64,000 nt of DNA from Sphingobium limneticum (GTDB lineage Bacteria; Pseudomonadota; Alphaproteobacteria; Sphingomonadales; Sphingomonadaceae), in NCBI RefSeq assembly GCF_008710155.1, contig NZ_VYPZ01000005.1:1-64000 (forward strand), read 5' to 3'. The notes beneath the pieces were generated by a model. It made no database searches, was not told where the DNA came from, and was given only the letters and a program-made list of their open reading frames with translations. The position numbers and the translations under genes are program-made. Positions 8,761-21,745 of the stretch are shown one piece after another (the first letter of the stretch is position 1; each line of letters opens with the position of its first letter).

Positions 8761-8899
8761 CGCCCCTCCCTTCCAGGGAGGGGCTGGGGGTGGGTCGCGA
8801 GCGGAGCGAGCATATCTTTTAGCTGAAAGGTTGAGACGCCGCTACGCGGCGCACCCACCCCCTGCCCCCTCCCTGAGAGGGAGGGGGTAAGAAGGGGCT
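8761..8899. repeat. Large imperfect palindromic element between prfA and prmC
   Basis: The gap contains a local hairpin at each end (CCCCTCCCT-tcc-AGGGAGGGG at 8763-8783, and CCCTCCCT-gag-AGGGAGGG near 8867-8885). The outer sequences are also complementary over about 25 nt (GGGAGGGGCTGGGGGTGGG against its complement near 8857-8880). The whole can fold as a long stem with a central GCCGCTACGCGGC hairpin. It looks like a dispersed sphingomonad palindrome inserted inside the operon. Confidence 0.7.
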
Positions 8900-9994
8900 T
8901 CAATTCACGCCGTCCAGCTGGGCCAGTCGTGCCGCTTCATCCTCGGCGACCAGCGCGTTGATGACTTCCGACAGGCCCGGTCCTTCCAGGATTTCGGGCA
9001 GGCGGTGCAGGGTCAGGTTGATGCGGTGATCGGTGACGCGGCCCTGCGGGAAATTATAGGTGCGGATGCGTTCGGACCGGTCGCCCGACCCGACCATCGC
9101 CTTGCGCGCGCCGGCCTGTTCGCTGTGGGTGCGTTCGCGTTCGGCTTCGTAGATGCGGGCGCGCAGCACCTGCATCGCCTTCGCCTTGTTCTTGTGTTGC
9201 GACCGTTCGTCCTGCTGCGTGACCACGATGCCGCTGGGAAGGTGGGTGATGCGCACGGCGGAATCGGTGGTGTTGACATGCTGGCCGCCAGCACCCGATG
9301 CGCGGTAGATGTCGATCTTGAGGTCGCTATCGGCGATCTGCACGTCCACTTCCTCCGGTTCGGGGAGGATGGCGACGGTCGCCGCGCTGGTGTGGATACG
9401 GCCGCCGCTTTCGGTCGCGGGGACGCGCTGGACGCGGTGGACGCCGCTTTCGAATTTCAGCTTGGCGAAGACCCCGGTGCCGTTGACGCTGGCGACGACT
9501 TCCTTGAACCCGCCCTGTTCCGACGCATTGGCGGAGAGCAGCTCCATCTTCCAACCCTGCGCGTCGGCATAGCGCTGATACATGCGGAACAGGTCGCCGG
9601 CGAACAAAGCCGCTTCGTCGCCGCCGGTGCCGGCACGGATTTCCAGCATGGCGGGGCGCGCATCGGCCGCGTCGCGGGGCAGCAATTGCAGCGCCAGCGC
9701 CCGTTCGGCATCGGGCAGCTGACTGCGGATCAGCTGCATTTCCTCCTGCGCCATTTCGCGCATCAGCGGATCGGCGTCGGGATCGTTGCCGCCACCGGCC
9801 ATCACGTCGAGCGCGGCCAGCTCCTGCCGCAGGCGGCGCACTTCATGCGCGGCGCGGGCGACCGGCTCGATCTCCGCATATTCCTTCGACAGCCGCACGA
9901 ACGCTTCGGGCGCGAGGTCGGCGCGCGTCATCGCCGCCTGCACCTCATCCCGGCGCGCCTCGATCTGCGCGATGCGTTCGGCGGAAATATGCAT
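8900..9994 (-). CDS. prfA: Peptide chain release factor 1
   Basis: The 364-residue protein recognises UAA/UAG stop codons and triggers peptide release on the ribosome. It has the codon-recognition tripeptide PAT (192-194) in [14 protein letters not shown]. The PAT form marks RF1 rather than RF2. The catalytic GGQ is at 236-238 in [15 protein letters not shown]. Length is normal. Its ATG overlaps the hisS stop by 1 nt (TGATG), implying translational coupling. Its modifier prmC follows. Confidence 0.97.
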   Translation of the reverse strand: MHISAERIAQIEARRDEVQAAMTRADLAPEAFVRLSKEYAEIEPVARAAHEVRRLRQELAALDVMAGGGNDPDADPLMREMAQEEMQLIRSQLPDAERALALQLLPRDAADARPAMLEIRAGTGGDEAALFAGDLFRMYQRYADAQGWKMELLSANASEQGGFKEVVASVNGTGVFAKLKFESGVHRVQRVPATESGGRIHTSAATVAILPEPEEVDVQIADSDLKIDIYRASGAGGQHVNTTDSAVRITHLPSGIVVTQQDERSQHKNKAKAMQVLRARIYEAERERTHSEQAGARKAMVGSGDRSERIRTYNFPQGRVTDHRINLTLHRLPEILEGPGLSEVINALVAEDEAARLAQLDGVN

Positions 9995-11256
9995 CAGAGC
10001 GCCGTGACCGTCCCGATCAAGGCATCCAGCCGGACGGCCTGCTGCTCGCCGGTACCCAGGTTACGCACGGCAGCCTCCCCCTTTGCCAGTTCGTCGTCGC
10101 CCAGGATGATGGCCCAGGCGGCGCCCGACGCATTGGCGCGCTGCATCCGCTTTTTCATATTGCCGCGATAGCCCATGTCGCAGGCGACACCGGCACGGCG
10201 CAGATCGGCGATGATGCCGGTCGCCTTCGTTTCGGCGGCTTCGCCCATGGGGATCAGCACCACAGTCGGCTTGTCGATGGCGGGCATGTCGATCAGCATC
10301 GCCAGCCGCTCGATCCCCGCCGCCCAGCCGACCGCCGGGGTGGAAGGACCACCCAGATTTTCGATCAACCCGTCATAGCGGCCGCCGCCCAGCACGGTGC
10401 CCTGTGCGCCCAGACGGTCGGTGATGAATTCGAACGCGGTGTGGCGATAATAATCGAGGCCGCGCACCAGCCGGGCATTGCGTTCCCAGGCCACGCCGGC
10501 AGCGTCGAGGCCGCTCGTCACCTTTTCGAAGAAGCTGCGCGCCTCGTCGGTGAGGTAAGCGTCGATATCCGGCGCGCTGTCGGCGACCGGGCGATCGCGC
10601 GGATCCTTGCTGTCCAGGATGCGCAGCGGGTTCTTGGCGAGCCGTTCCACGCTGTCTTCCGACAGTTGATCCTTATGCGCCTCGAAATGCGCGATCAGCG
10701 CGGCGCGCCAGGCGTCGCGGCTCGGCCCGTCGCCCAGCGTATTGAGGTTGAGCGTCACGCCTTCGGACACGCCCAGTTCCTTGAGCAACTGGTCGGCCAG
10801 CACCAGCAGTTCCACGTCCGCGCCCGGTTCGCCCGCGCCCAGGATTTCGGCGTCGAGCTGATGGAACTGGCGGAAGCGGCCCTTTTGCGGGCGTTCGTAG
10901 CGGAACAATGGCCCGTGGGTCGCGACCTTGAGCGGCGCAAATTGCTGCCAGCCTTCGGTGATATAGGCGCGGCTGATGCCGGCGGTAAATTCGGGGCGCA
11001 GGGTGATGCTGTCGCCGCCGCGATCCGTAAACGTGTACATCTCCTTCGAGACGACGTCGGTGCTTTCGCCCAGCGACCGCGCGAAGACGGCGGTGGATTC
11101 GAACACGGGCACTTCAACCCGCTGAAAACCGTAGAGTTTGCGCACCCGGTCGAACGTCGCCACTACATGGGCGAACCGCTCCGCAAACGCCTCGGCCGTG
11201 CCGCCCAACATGTCCTGTGTGCCGCGTACCGGACGCGGGGTTTCGATCTTCGCCAT
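9994..11256 (-). CDS. hisS: Histidyl-tRNA synthetase
   Basis: The 420-residue class II synthetase charges tRNA-His. Visible features are motif 2 in [16 protein letters not shown], the histidine-binding [23 protein letters not shown] before motif 3, and the C-terminal anticodon-binding domain (about 330-420). It is the first gene of hisS-prfA-prmC. The ATG begins [17 protein letters not shown], which matches the family N terminus well. Confidence 0.97.
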   Translation of the reverse strand: MAKIETPRPVRGTQDMLGGTAEAFAERFAHVVATFDRVRKLYGFQRVEVPVFESTAVFARSLGESTDVVSKEMYTFTDRGGDSITLRPEFTAGISRAYITEGWQQFAPLKVATHGPLFRYERPQKGRFRQFHQLDAEILGAGEPGADVELLVLADQLLKELGVSEGVTLNLNTLGDGPSRDAWRAALIAHFEAHKDQLSEDSVERLAKNPLRILDSKDPRDRPVADSAPDIDAYLTDEARSFFEKVTSGLDAAGVAWERNARLVRGLDYYRHTAFEFITDRLGAQGTVLGGGRYDGLIENLGGPSTPAVGWAAGIERLAMLIDMPAIDKPTVVLIPMGEAAETKATGIIADLRRAGVACDMGYRGNMKKRMQRANASGAAWAIILGDDELAKGEAAVRNLGTGEQQAVRLDALIGTVTAL

Positions 11257-11398
11257 GGGGCAGCGCCTTTAACGGCAATTCACCCCCTTGGAAACGCGCT
11301 TTTTATGGGCGCCCATCAGGGGGTGGACGCCGCCGTCCTCCCTCGCCATGCTAAAGGCATAAGGGCTGTCCGGCCCCGCCAAACTTCTGGAGACCTTC

Positions 11399-13318
11399 AT
11401 GATCCGCAGCATCGCTGCCGCCCTTTGCCTTTCCACGGCCATTGCCAGCCCCATTTTCGCGCAGGACGCAATCCGGTCCAAGCCGACCGCCCTGCCCGTC
11501 GACAGCGGCGCACCTGCACCAAAGGACATCCCCTATCCGGGCGGCACCATCAAGCTGGAGGTCGATGCGACCGATACGGTCCAGCGCATCTTCCGCGTGA
11601 AGGAGACCATCCCGGTCGCCGCTGCCGGTCCGTTGACGCTGATGATGCCGGCCTGGCTGCCGGGCAATCATGCGCCGCGCGGGCAGATCGAAAAGCTGAC
11701 CGGCCTGACCTTTACCGTCAATGGCCAGACTGTCGCCTGGAAGCGCGATCCGCTGAACGTCTTTGCCTTCACCATCGACGTGCCGCAGGGCGCGACGCAA
11801 GTCGTCGCGCAGTTCCAGTTCCTGTCCGCGACCCAGCCCAATCAGGGCCGTGTGGTGGTGACGCCCAAGATGCTGAACATCCAATGGGAAAGCGTGTCGC
11901 TCTATCCCGCGGGCTATTATACGCGGCAGATCCCGATCCAGCCGACCGTGACCTATCCCGCCGGCTGGCAGGCGGCGACCGCGCTGCGCGGTACGAAGAG
12001 CGGCAATGCCGTTGCCTATGAAACCATCGACTATGAAGCGTTACAGGATTCGCCGGTATTTGCCGGCACCCATTTCAAGGCGGTGGACCTGGGCAGCAAT
12101 GTGACGCTGAACCTGGTCGCCGACGATGCCGACGAGCTGGACTATAAGCCCGAGCAGATCGCCAAGCACAAGAAGCTGGTCGCCGAGGCCGGCTCGCTGT
12201 TCGGCACCTATCATTTCAATCACTACGACTTCCTGCTGGCCATCACCGACGAAATGGGCGGCATCGGGCTGGAGCATCATCGTTCTTCCGAGAATCAGGT
12301 CGAGCCGGGCTATTTCAAGAGCTGGGACAAGGGCGAGGCGCTGCTGGACCGCAACCTGTTGCCGCATGAATTCACCCATAGCTGGGACGGCAAATTCCGC
12401 CGCCCCGACCTTTTGTGGACGCCCGATTTCAACGTGCCGATGCAGGATAATCTTCTGTGGGTCTATGAAGGGCAGACGCAATTCTGGGGCTATGTGCTGG
12501 GCGCGCGGTCGGGCATGTTCAGCAAGCAGGAAACGCTGGACGCCTATGCCCAGATCGCGGCCAAGCTGGACACGGCGGTCGGCCGCCAGTGGCGTGCCAT
12601 GGAAGACACGACCCTCGATCCCGTCATCTCCGCCCGCCGGCCCAAGGGCTGGACCAGCTGGCAGCGGTCGGAAGATTATTACAATGAAGGCCTGATGATC
12701 TGGCTGGAGGCCGACGCGATCATTGCCAAGGCGACGCGCGGCAAGAAGGGCCTGGACGATTTCGCCAAGGCATTCTTCGGGATCAATCCGGGCGATTGGG
12801 GGCAGGTCGTCTATAATCGCGGCGACGTGATCAAGACGCTGAACGATATCGCCCCTTATGACTGGGCCGGTTTCTTCCAGAAATATGTGGACAGCACGAC
12901 CAAGGAAACCCCCAAGGGTGGCTTCATCCTGGGCGGATACAAGCTGGTCTATGGCGAAGAGCCGGGCGCGATCACCAAGGCGGCCGAGGGCGCCAACAAG
13001 ATGGTCGACCAGAGTTTCGGCATCGGCGCGATCGTCAAGAATGACGGCGAAGTCAGCGGCGTCATCTGGGACAGCGCGGCGTTCAAGGCCGGTCTGGTGA
13101 CAGGCGCCAAGATCCTGGCGGTCAATGGCGACGAGTTTTCGGGCGACGTGTGGAAGGCCGCGATCAAGGCCAAGACGCCGGTCCAGATCATCCTAAAGCA
13201 GGACAAGTATTATCGCACTTTGACACTCGATTATTCAGGTGGCCTGCGCTATCCGCGCCTGGAAAAGACGGGAGAGGGTGAAGGCAGCCTCGACAAGCTG
13301 CTCAAAGCCAGAACCTAA
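11399..13318 (+). CDS. M61 family metallopeptidase with C-terminal PDZ domain
   Basis: The 639-residue exported protein has a signal peptide cleaved after about residue 21 (ASPIFA-QDA). It has an N-terminal beta domain and a thermolysin-like catalytic domain with zinc motif HEFTH at 323-327, preceded by GIGLEHHRSS. The further conserved VYEGQTQFWGY supplies the distal Glu. A PDZ domain is at about 545-615 (AAFKAGLVTGAKILAVNG). M61 glycyl aminopeptidase-like enzymes are common in sphingomonads and probably act on periplasmic peptides. It is divergent from hisS across 142 nt. Confidence 0.92.
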   Translation: MIRSIAAALCLSTAIASPIFAQDAIRSKPTALPVDSGAPAPKDIPYPGGTIKLEVDATDTVQRIFRVKETIPVAAAGPLTLMMPAWLPGNHAPRGQIEKLTGLTFTVNGQTVAWKRDPLNVFAFTIDVPQGATQVVAQFQFLSATQPNQGRVVVTPKMLNIQWESVSLYPAGYYTRQIPIQPTVTYPAGWQAATALRGTKSGNAVAYETIDYEALQDSPVFAGTHFKAVDLGSNVTLNLVADDADELDYKPEQIAKHKKLVAEAGSLFGTYHFNHYDFLLAITDEMGGIGLEHHRSSENQVEPGYFKSWDKGEALLDRNLLPHEFTHSWDGKFRRPDLLWTPDFNVPMQDNLLWVYEGQTQFWGYVLGARSGMFSKQETLDAYAQIAAKLDTAVGRQWRAMEDTTLDPVISARRPKGWTSWQRSEDYYNEGLMIWLEADAIIAKATRGKKGLDDFAKAFFGINPGDWGQVVYNRGDVIKTLNDIAPYDWAGFFQKYVDSTTKETPKGGFILGGYKLVYGEEPGAITKAAEGANKMVDQSFGIGAIVKNDGEVSGVIWDSAAFKAGLVTGAKILAVNGDEFSGDVWKAAIKAKTPVQIILKQDKYYRTLTLDYSGGLRYPRLEKTGEGEGSLDKLLKART

Positions 13319-13356
13319 AGCCATCCACAACGCAACATGAAGCAAAAGGCGTTTCC

Positions 13357-13899
13357 ATGAACATCGAACTGATCCCGGTCGGCGACGATCCGCCAAACAG
13401 CCTGAACGTCATCATCGAAGTCCCCGTCGGCGGCGAGCCGGTGAAATATGAGTTCGACAAGGCCAGCGGCGCGCTGTTCGTGGACCGCATTCTGCACACG
13501 CCAATGCGCTATCCGGCGAATTACGGCTTCGTCCCGCACACGCTGTCGCCCGATGGCGATCCGCTGGACGCGCTGGTCATCGCCCGTTCGCCCTTCGTCC
13601 CCGGCTCCGTCGTGCGCGCGCGCCCGATCGCCGTGCTGAACCTGGAAGATGAAGCGGGCGGCGACGAAAAGCTGGTCTGCGTGCCGGACGACAAGACCTT
13701 CCCTTATTATTCCAATATCAGTGAGAAGGACGACCTGCCCGGCATCGTGATGGAGCAGATCGAGCATTTCTTCACCCACTATAAGGATCTGGAAAAGACC
13801 AAGTGGGTGCGCATCGGTACGTGGGGCGGGGCGGAAGACGCCAAGCAGATCACCCTGGAAGCGATCGAACGCTACAAGGCGAGCAAGACGGCGGCGTAA
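13357..13899 (+). CDS. ppa: Inorganic pyrophosphatase, family I
   Basis: The 180-residue soluble enzyme hydrolyses pyrophosphate to phosphate and drives biosynthetic reactions. The family signature DGDPLD is at residues 66-71. Other metal and substrate segments are YEFDKASGAL, RYPANYGFVP and a KTKWVRIGTW-type C-terminal region. Length is typical of prokaryotic type I enzymes. The gene is followed at once by a strong terminator and a second palindrome. Confidence 0.97.
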   Translation: MNIELIPVGDDPPNSLNVIIEVPVGGEPVKYEFDKASGALFVDRILHTPMRYPANYGFVPHTLSPDGDPLDALVIARSPFVPGSVVRARPIAVLNLEDEAGGDEKLVCVPDDKTFPYYSNISEKDDLPGIVMEQIEHFFTHYKDLEKTKWVRIGTWGGAEDAKQITLEAIERYKASKTAA

Positions 13900-13920
13900 G
13901 GCCGGCTTCTTCTGCATAAA

Positions 13921-13955
13921 AAAAGCCGCGCTGGTTCATCCAGCGCGGCTTTTTT
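13921..13955 (+). terminator. Intrinsic terminator of ppa
   Basis: The arms AGCCGCGCTGG and CCAGCGCGGCT are perfectly complementary around a TTCAT loop. They are flanked by an A-run upstream and TTTTTT downstream, so the structure could work on both strands. It starts about 22 nt after the ppa stop. Confidence 0.93.
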
Positions 13956-13961
13956 AACGTC

Positions 13962-14027
13962 GTTCCCCGGCGCAGGCCGGGGTCCAGTTCCTGCGTCGAT
14001 ACTGGACCCCGGCCTGCGCCGGGGAAC
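13962..14027. repeat. 27-bp perfect inverted repeat (REP-like)
   Basis: The arm at 13962-13988 is perfectly complementary to 14001-14027 with a 12-nt loop. The arms begin GTTCCCCGGCGCAGGCC and end with GTCCAGT. This motif is familiar as a dispersed intergenic palindrome in sphingomonad genomes (recollection). It lies between the ppa terminator and the 3' end of the convergent MocR gene. Confidence 0.85.
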
Positions 14028-14036
14028 AGCAGCATC

Positions 14037-15503
14037 TTAAATCAATCGATCCGCGTCCAGCGCCATGGCGAGGGAATCGCGGCCCTTGGGCATGCGGGCG
14101 TGGAGGCGGGCGTCGGCCTCGACCAGGCGCTCCACCCCGGCCTCCAGCTGGTCTTCGGGCAGGGTGAAGGGGAGGCGCATGAAGCGCTCGAACGCGCCGC
14201 TGACGCCGAACCGCGGGCCGGCGGCGATGCGGACACCCAGACTTTCGGCCAGCGCGGCCAGCGCCGTCGCCTCCGCGCGCGGCAATTCGGCCCAGAGCGA
14301 CAGGCCACCCGCCGGCGATTCGACCCGCCAATGGGGCAGGCGCCGTTCGATCAATCCCAGCAGATGGTCGCGCCGTGCCCGCAACATGCCGGCCCGTTCG
14401 CCAAGGCCCACATCGGCGTCGATCAGCTGCGCGACGGCGATCTGCTCCACAACCGGGCTGGCCATGTCCATCGTCGTGCGCAGGCGGCCGAGCGCCGCGA
14501 CCGTCTGCGGATCGGCGCGAATCCAGCCGACGCGAAGGCCGCCCCAGAAGATCTTGCTGGCCGATCCAAGCGTGATGACCTGCCGCCCAGACGGATCGTG
14601 CATGGCCACGGGCGGCGGCGGCGCGAAATCGAGGCCCATCGCCACCATCGTTTCATCGAGGATCAGCGGCGTGTGGCTGCGCGTGGCGGCGGCGACCAGC
14701 GCGCGGCGGGTGGCCGGGTCCATGCTGCGCCCGGTCGGATTGTGGAAATCGGCGATGACATAGGCGAAGCGGGGCGAGGTCTGGCGGAAGGCGGCCTCCA
14801 TGGCGTCGACATCCCAGCCCTGCGCAGGCAGGCCGACCGGCACCGGCACGACATGGGCGCGTTGCAACGCCTGAATCGCATTATGATAGGTCGGATGGTC
14901 GATCACCACCCGGTCGCCCGGCCCGGCCAGCCATTTGAGCAGCAGCGAAAAGCCCTGCTGCGCGCCGTTGGTGACCATGATCTGATCGGGATGGGTGGGG
15001 CAGCCGCGCCGTTCATAATGGGCGGCGATCGCGCGACGCAGCACAGCGATGCCCAGCGGATCATAGCCCAGATCGGCCAGATAGGCCGGCAACGCCTCCA
15101 CCGCATGGGCATAGGCCCGCGCAACGCCGGGCGCGGCGGGCAGGGCGGCATGGGTCCAGTTGAGCAAATTGCCGCTGCTGCCCCCGATATCGCGTTCATC
15201 CGGCGGCATGTCGCCATTGCCGGCAGGCAGACGCGTGACGCTGCCCGATCCCTGCCGGCTCTCCAGATAGCCTTCATCCCGCAGCCGGTCGAAGGCGGCA
15301 GCGACGGTGGTGCGGGACAGGCCGAGCGCAGCGGCCAGTTCGCGCTCGCCCGGCAGGCGGACGTTGAGGCCCACGCGCCCGTCCAGCACCAGCATCCGCA
15401 ACGCCTGCGCCAGTTGGCGATAGGCGGGTTCCGCGCTGTCCTGCGCGCGCCAGGCGCCCAGCAGGCGGAGGAGGGACGGGGGTCGGAGGAGCGAAGTGGA
15501 CAT
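14037..15503 (-). CDS. MocR-family (GntR-aminotransferase fusion) transcriptional regulator
   Basis: The 488-residue protein joins an N-terminal GntR winged helix (about residues 12-80, with LPGERELAAALGLSRTTVAAA) to a fold-type I aminotransferase domain (about 120-480). The PLP lysine is in ITLGSASKIFWGGLRVGW. MocR proteins use PLP or an amino compound as effector. It is divergent from a yczE-type gene, a pairing repeatedly seen for MocR regulators. The ATG at 15503 has GGA 9 nt upstream; an in-frame ATG at 15512 is an alternative. The effector is unknown. Confidence 0.9.
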   Translation of the reverse strand: MSTSLLRPPSLLRLLGAWRAQDSAEPAYRQLAQALRMLVLDGRVGLNVRLPGERELAAALGLSRTTVAAAFDRLRDEGYLESRQGSGSVTRLPAGNGDMPPDERDIGGSSGNLLNWTHAALPAAPGVARAYAHAVEALPAYLADLGYDPLGIAVLRRAIAAHYERRGCPTHPDQIMVTNGAQQGFSLLLKWLAGPGDRVVIDHPTYHNAIQALQRAHVVPVPVGLPAQGWDVDAMEAAFRQTSPRFAYVIADFHNPTGRSMDPATRRALVAAATRSHTPLILDETMVAMGLDFAPPPPVAMHDPSGRQVITLGSASKIFWGGLRVGWIRADPQTVAALGRLRTTMDMASPVVEQIAVAQLIDADVGLGERAGMLRARRDHLLGLIERRLPHWRVESPAGGLSLWAELPRAEATALAALAESLGVRIAAGPRFGVSGAFERFMRLPFTLPEDQLEAGVERLVEADARLHARMPKGRDSLAMALDADRLI

Positions 15504-15549
15504 GGCGGTCATTCCAGACTCGGGGATAATGCGATGCCATTTATGCCAG

Positions 15550-15574
15550 ATTGGTCCTTTTGGAAAAGGCCAAT
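15550..15574. promoter_or_regulatory. Candidate MocR operator overlapping the yczE promoter
   Basis: A quasi-palindrome with outer arms ATTGG and CCAAT, and mostly complementary inner CCTTTT and GAAAAGG parts, sits midway between the divergent starts. TTGGTC (15551-15556) and TTATGC (15574-15579) are spaced 17 nt and could be the -35 and -10 of the yczE promoter. The palindrome would then cover that promoter. Inference from position and symmetry only. Confidence 0.45.
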
Positions 15575-15594
15575 TATGCGGAATAAGCCCTTCC

Positions 15595-16206
15595 ATGATG
15601 TACCGCCTCCACGCGCCTCGCTTTTGGCAGCTCTTCTGGGGCCTTTGCCTCTACGGCTTTTCCATGGCGCTGATGCTGCGCGCCAATCTGGGCCTGTCGC
15701 CCTGGGATGTGCTCAATCAGGGTCTGGCCCCGCGTCTGGGCCTCAGCTTCGGCATGACGGTCAATCTGATCGGCACCGTCGTGCTGCTGCTCTGGTGGCC
15801 ACTTCGGCAACGGCCGGGCATCGGCACGATCGCCAATATCGTGGTGATCGGCACGGTGGTGGACCTGTCGCTGGCGATCCTGCCGACGCCGGAGGGCTAT
15901 GCGATGCGTGGCCTGTGGCTGGTCGCCGGCATCATCCTCAACGGCATTGCCGGGGGCGCCTATATCGGTGCGGGCATGGGGCCGGGGCCGCGCGACGGGC
16001 TGATGACGGGATTGTGCCGGCGCACCGGCTGGCCGGTCAAATGGGTGCGCACCAGCATAGAGGTCGCCGTGCTGACGATCGGCTGGATGCTAGGCGGCAC
16101 GGTGGGGGTGGGCACCATCCTCTATGCCGCGACGATCGGCTGGATCGTGCATCACGCCTTGCCCTTCTTTCGAATTGCCCCGGCAGAGCGTCCGGCTCAG
16201 GCCTGA
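15595..16206 (+). CDS. YczE/YyaS/YitT-type membrane protein
   Basis: The 203-residue protein has about five membrane helices. It carries conserved segments MALMLRANLGLSPWDVLNQG (about residues 24-43) and GPGPRDGLMTGL, both typical of the YczE family. Members are linked to MocR regulators and may be transporters, but the substrate is unproven. ATGs at 15595 and 15598 are both possible; the frame is open further upstream but would cross the regulator's promoter. A strong terminator follows. Confidence 0.85.
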   Translation: MMYRLHAPRFWQLFWGLCLYGFSMALMLRANLGLSPWDVLNQGLAPRLGLSFGMTVNLIGTVVLLLWWPLRQRPGIGTIANIVVIGTVVDLSLAILPTPEGYAMRGLWLVAGIILNGIAGGAYIGAGMGPGPRDGLMTGLCRRTGWPVKWVRTSIEVAVLTIGWMLGGTVGVGTILYAATIGWIVHHALPFFRIAPAERPAQA

Positions 16207-16219
16207 AGCGATGCCCCCT

Positions 16220-16262
16220 GACCGGCCGACGCCCTCTATCGTCGGCCGGTCCTTTTCTCTTT
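16220..16262 (+). terminator. Intrinsic terminator of the yczE-type gene
   Basis: The arms GACCGGCCGAC (16220-16230) and GTCGGCCGGTC (16241-16251) are perfectly complementary with a 10-nt loop. They are followed by CTTTTCTCTTT. The structure begins 14 nt after the stop. Confidence 0.9.
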
Positions 16263-16346
16263 GAAAATTGGGTATTTGGCCATTGACCGGGGTGGGCATA
16301 CGGGCATGATCCGGCACATCTTCCCGATCAAGGAGCCTTCGTCCCC

Positions 16347-20616
<4,270 letters not shown>

Positions 20617-20619
20617 GCC

Positions 20620-21192
20620 ATGAGCGACGCCGCACTGCCACGCTGTAGCTGGGTGAATGCGGCGGACCCGCTTTATTGCGCCTATCATGACGCGGAATGG
20701 GGCGTGCCCGAGCGTGATTCGCGCATGCTCTGGGAAATGCTGATGCTGGAGGGGTTCCAGGCGGGCCTGTCCTGGATCACCATATTGCGCAAGCGCGAGA
20801 CGTTCCGCGCCGCCTTTGCCGGATTCGATCCGGACAAGGTGGCGGCGTTCGACGACGCCGATATCGAACGATTGATGGGCGATCCCGGCATCGTCCGGGC
20901 ACGCGCGAAAATCGTGGCGACGATCCGGGGCGCACAGATTTTCTGCGCCATGCGCGATTCGGGCGAGGATTTTTCCGCCTATGTCTGGGCTTTCGTGGAC
21001 GGCCAGCCGATCCGCAATGACGGGGTGCATTTCCCGGCCAAGACCGATCTGTCCGAAGCGATTTCCAAGGATCTGAAAAAGCGCGGCTTCAAATTCGTCG
21101 GGCCGACCATCGTCTATGCCTGGATGCAGGCGATCGGCATGGTGAACGACCATGCGGTCGATTGCTTCCGCCGGGACGCCGTCGGCGCATGA
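20620..21192 (+). CDS. tag: DNA-3-methyladenine glycosylase I
   Basis: The 190-residue base-excision repair enzyme removes 3-methyladenine. It has the family opening CSWVNAADPLYCAYHDAEWG, and the EGFQAGLSWITIL segment holds the catalytic-pocket Glu. The zinc-site residues known from E. coli Tag are present: Cys9, His23, and His178/Cys182 in HAVDC. It starts 4 nt after gyrB and overlaps the next gene by 4 nt, so gyrB-tag-lipoprotein likely share a transcript. Confidence 0.95.
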   Translation: MSDAALPRCSWVNAADPLYCAYHDAEWGVPERDSRMLWEMLMLEGFQAGLSWITILRKRETFRAAFAGFDPDKVAAFDDADIERLMGDPGIVRARAKIVATIRGAQIFCAMRDSGEDFSAYVWAFVDGQPIRNDGVHFPAKTDLSEAISKDLKKRGFKFVGPTIVYAWMQAIGMVNDHAVDCFRRDAVGA

Positions 21193-21704
21193 GAGGGGCC
21201 TGGCTGCTTCTTCCGTTAGCGCTGCTGGGCGGCTGCGGAGAGGAAGAGCCAGCCGCCAACAAGGCCGAAGCGACGCCAACCGTCGCCGCGCCGATCAACA
21301 ATAGCGTTGAAAACGAAAGCAGCGCGCCGCTACCTGTGCCGGCACCCACGCCGCAAGCCGAAGCCAAGCCTTTGGTTTCACGTGAAACACCCCCACAGCG
21401 CCCAACGCCCGCCGATTATCAGGCGATCGGGACGGAGCCTTTCTGGGCGGTGACGGTGCGCGGGTCGACCGCCCTGTTGGAGCGGCCGGACCATCGGCCG
21501 CTGCGATACGGCATCGTGCATGAACGCGATGATCGGGCAATTCGCTATCTGGGCGATGGCTTTACGATGACTGCGACCGAGGGGCCGTGCAGCGATGGCA
21601 TGAGCGATGCGATCTGGTCCGACCGGGTGCAGATCGCTTTTGGCGAAGGCACGCTGAAGGGCTGTGGTGGCATCCGAGAGGATATGCGGGAAGATTCATT
21701 CTGA
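21189..21704 (+). CDS. Lipoprotein with embedded parS-like site
   Basis: The 171-residue protein has a lipobox LLGGC (lipid Cys16), a Pro/Ala linker (about 25-75), then a compact domain starting YQAIGTEPFWAVTVRG. This resembles the COG3650/DUF306-like group of envelope proteins; function unknown. Its ATG overlaps the tag stop (ATGA). The linker segment LVSRETP is encoded by a near-perfect parS site, so chromosome-partition sequence, rather than protein function, may have shaped this stretch. Confidence 0.8.
   Translation: MRGAWLLLPLALLGGCGEEEPAANKAEATPTVAAPINNSVENESSAPLPVPAPTPQAEAKPLVSRETPPQRPTPADYQAIGTEPFWAVTVRGSTALLERPDHRPLRYGIVHERDDRAIRYLGDGFTMTATEGPCSDGMSDAIWSDRVQIAFGEGTLKGCGGIREDMREDSF
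21374..21389. promoter_or_regulatory. parS-like ParB-binding site
   Basis: GGTTTCACGTGAAACA matches the conserved bacterial parS consensus (TGTTTCACGTGAAACA) at 15 of 16 positions. The 14-bp core is a perfect palindrome. It lies in a coding region about 26 kb from parAB, on the gyrB side. Confidence 0.85.
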
Positions 21705-21745
21705 TCGTTATGTCGATTGAAACGCCCGTCGAAAGGGACAAGAGC

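Noticed and set aside
14037..15596. Longer N terminus for the MocR regulator (to 15596)
   Set aside because: The extra 31 residues cross the divergent yczE promoter and palindrome and are not part of the GntR domain.
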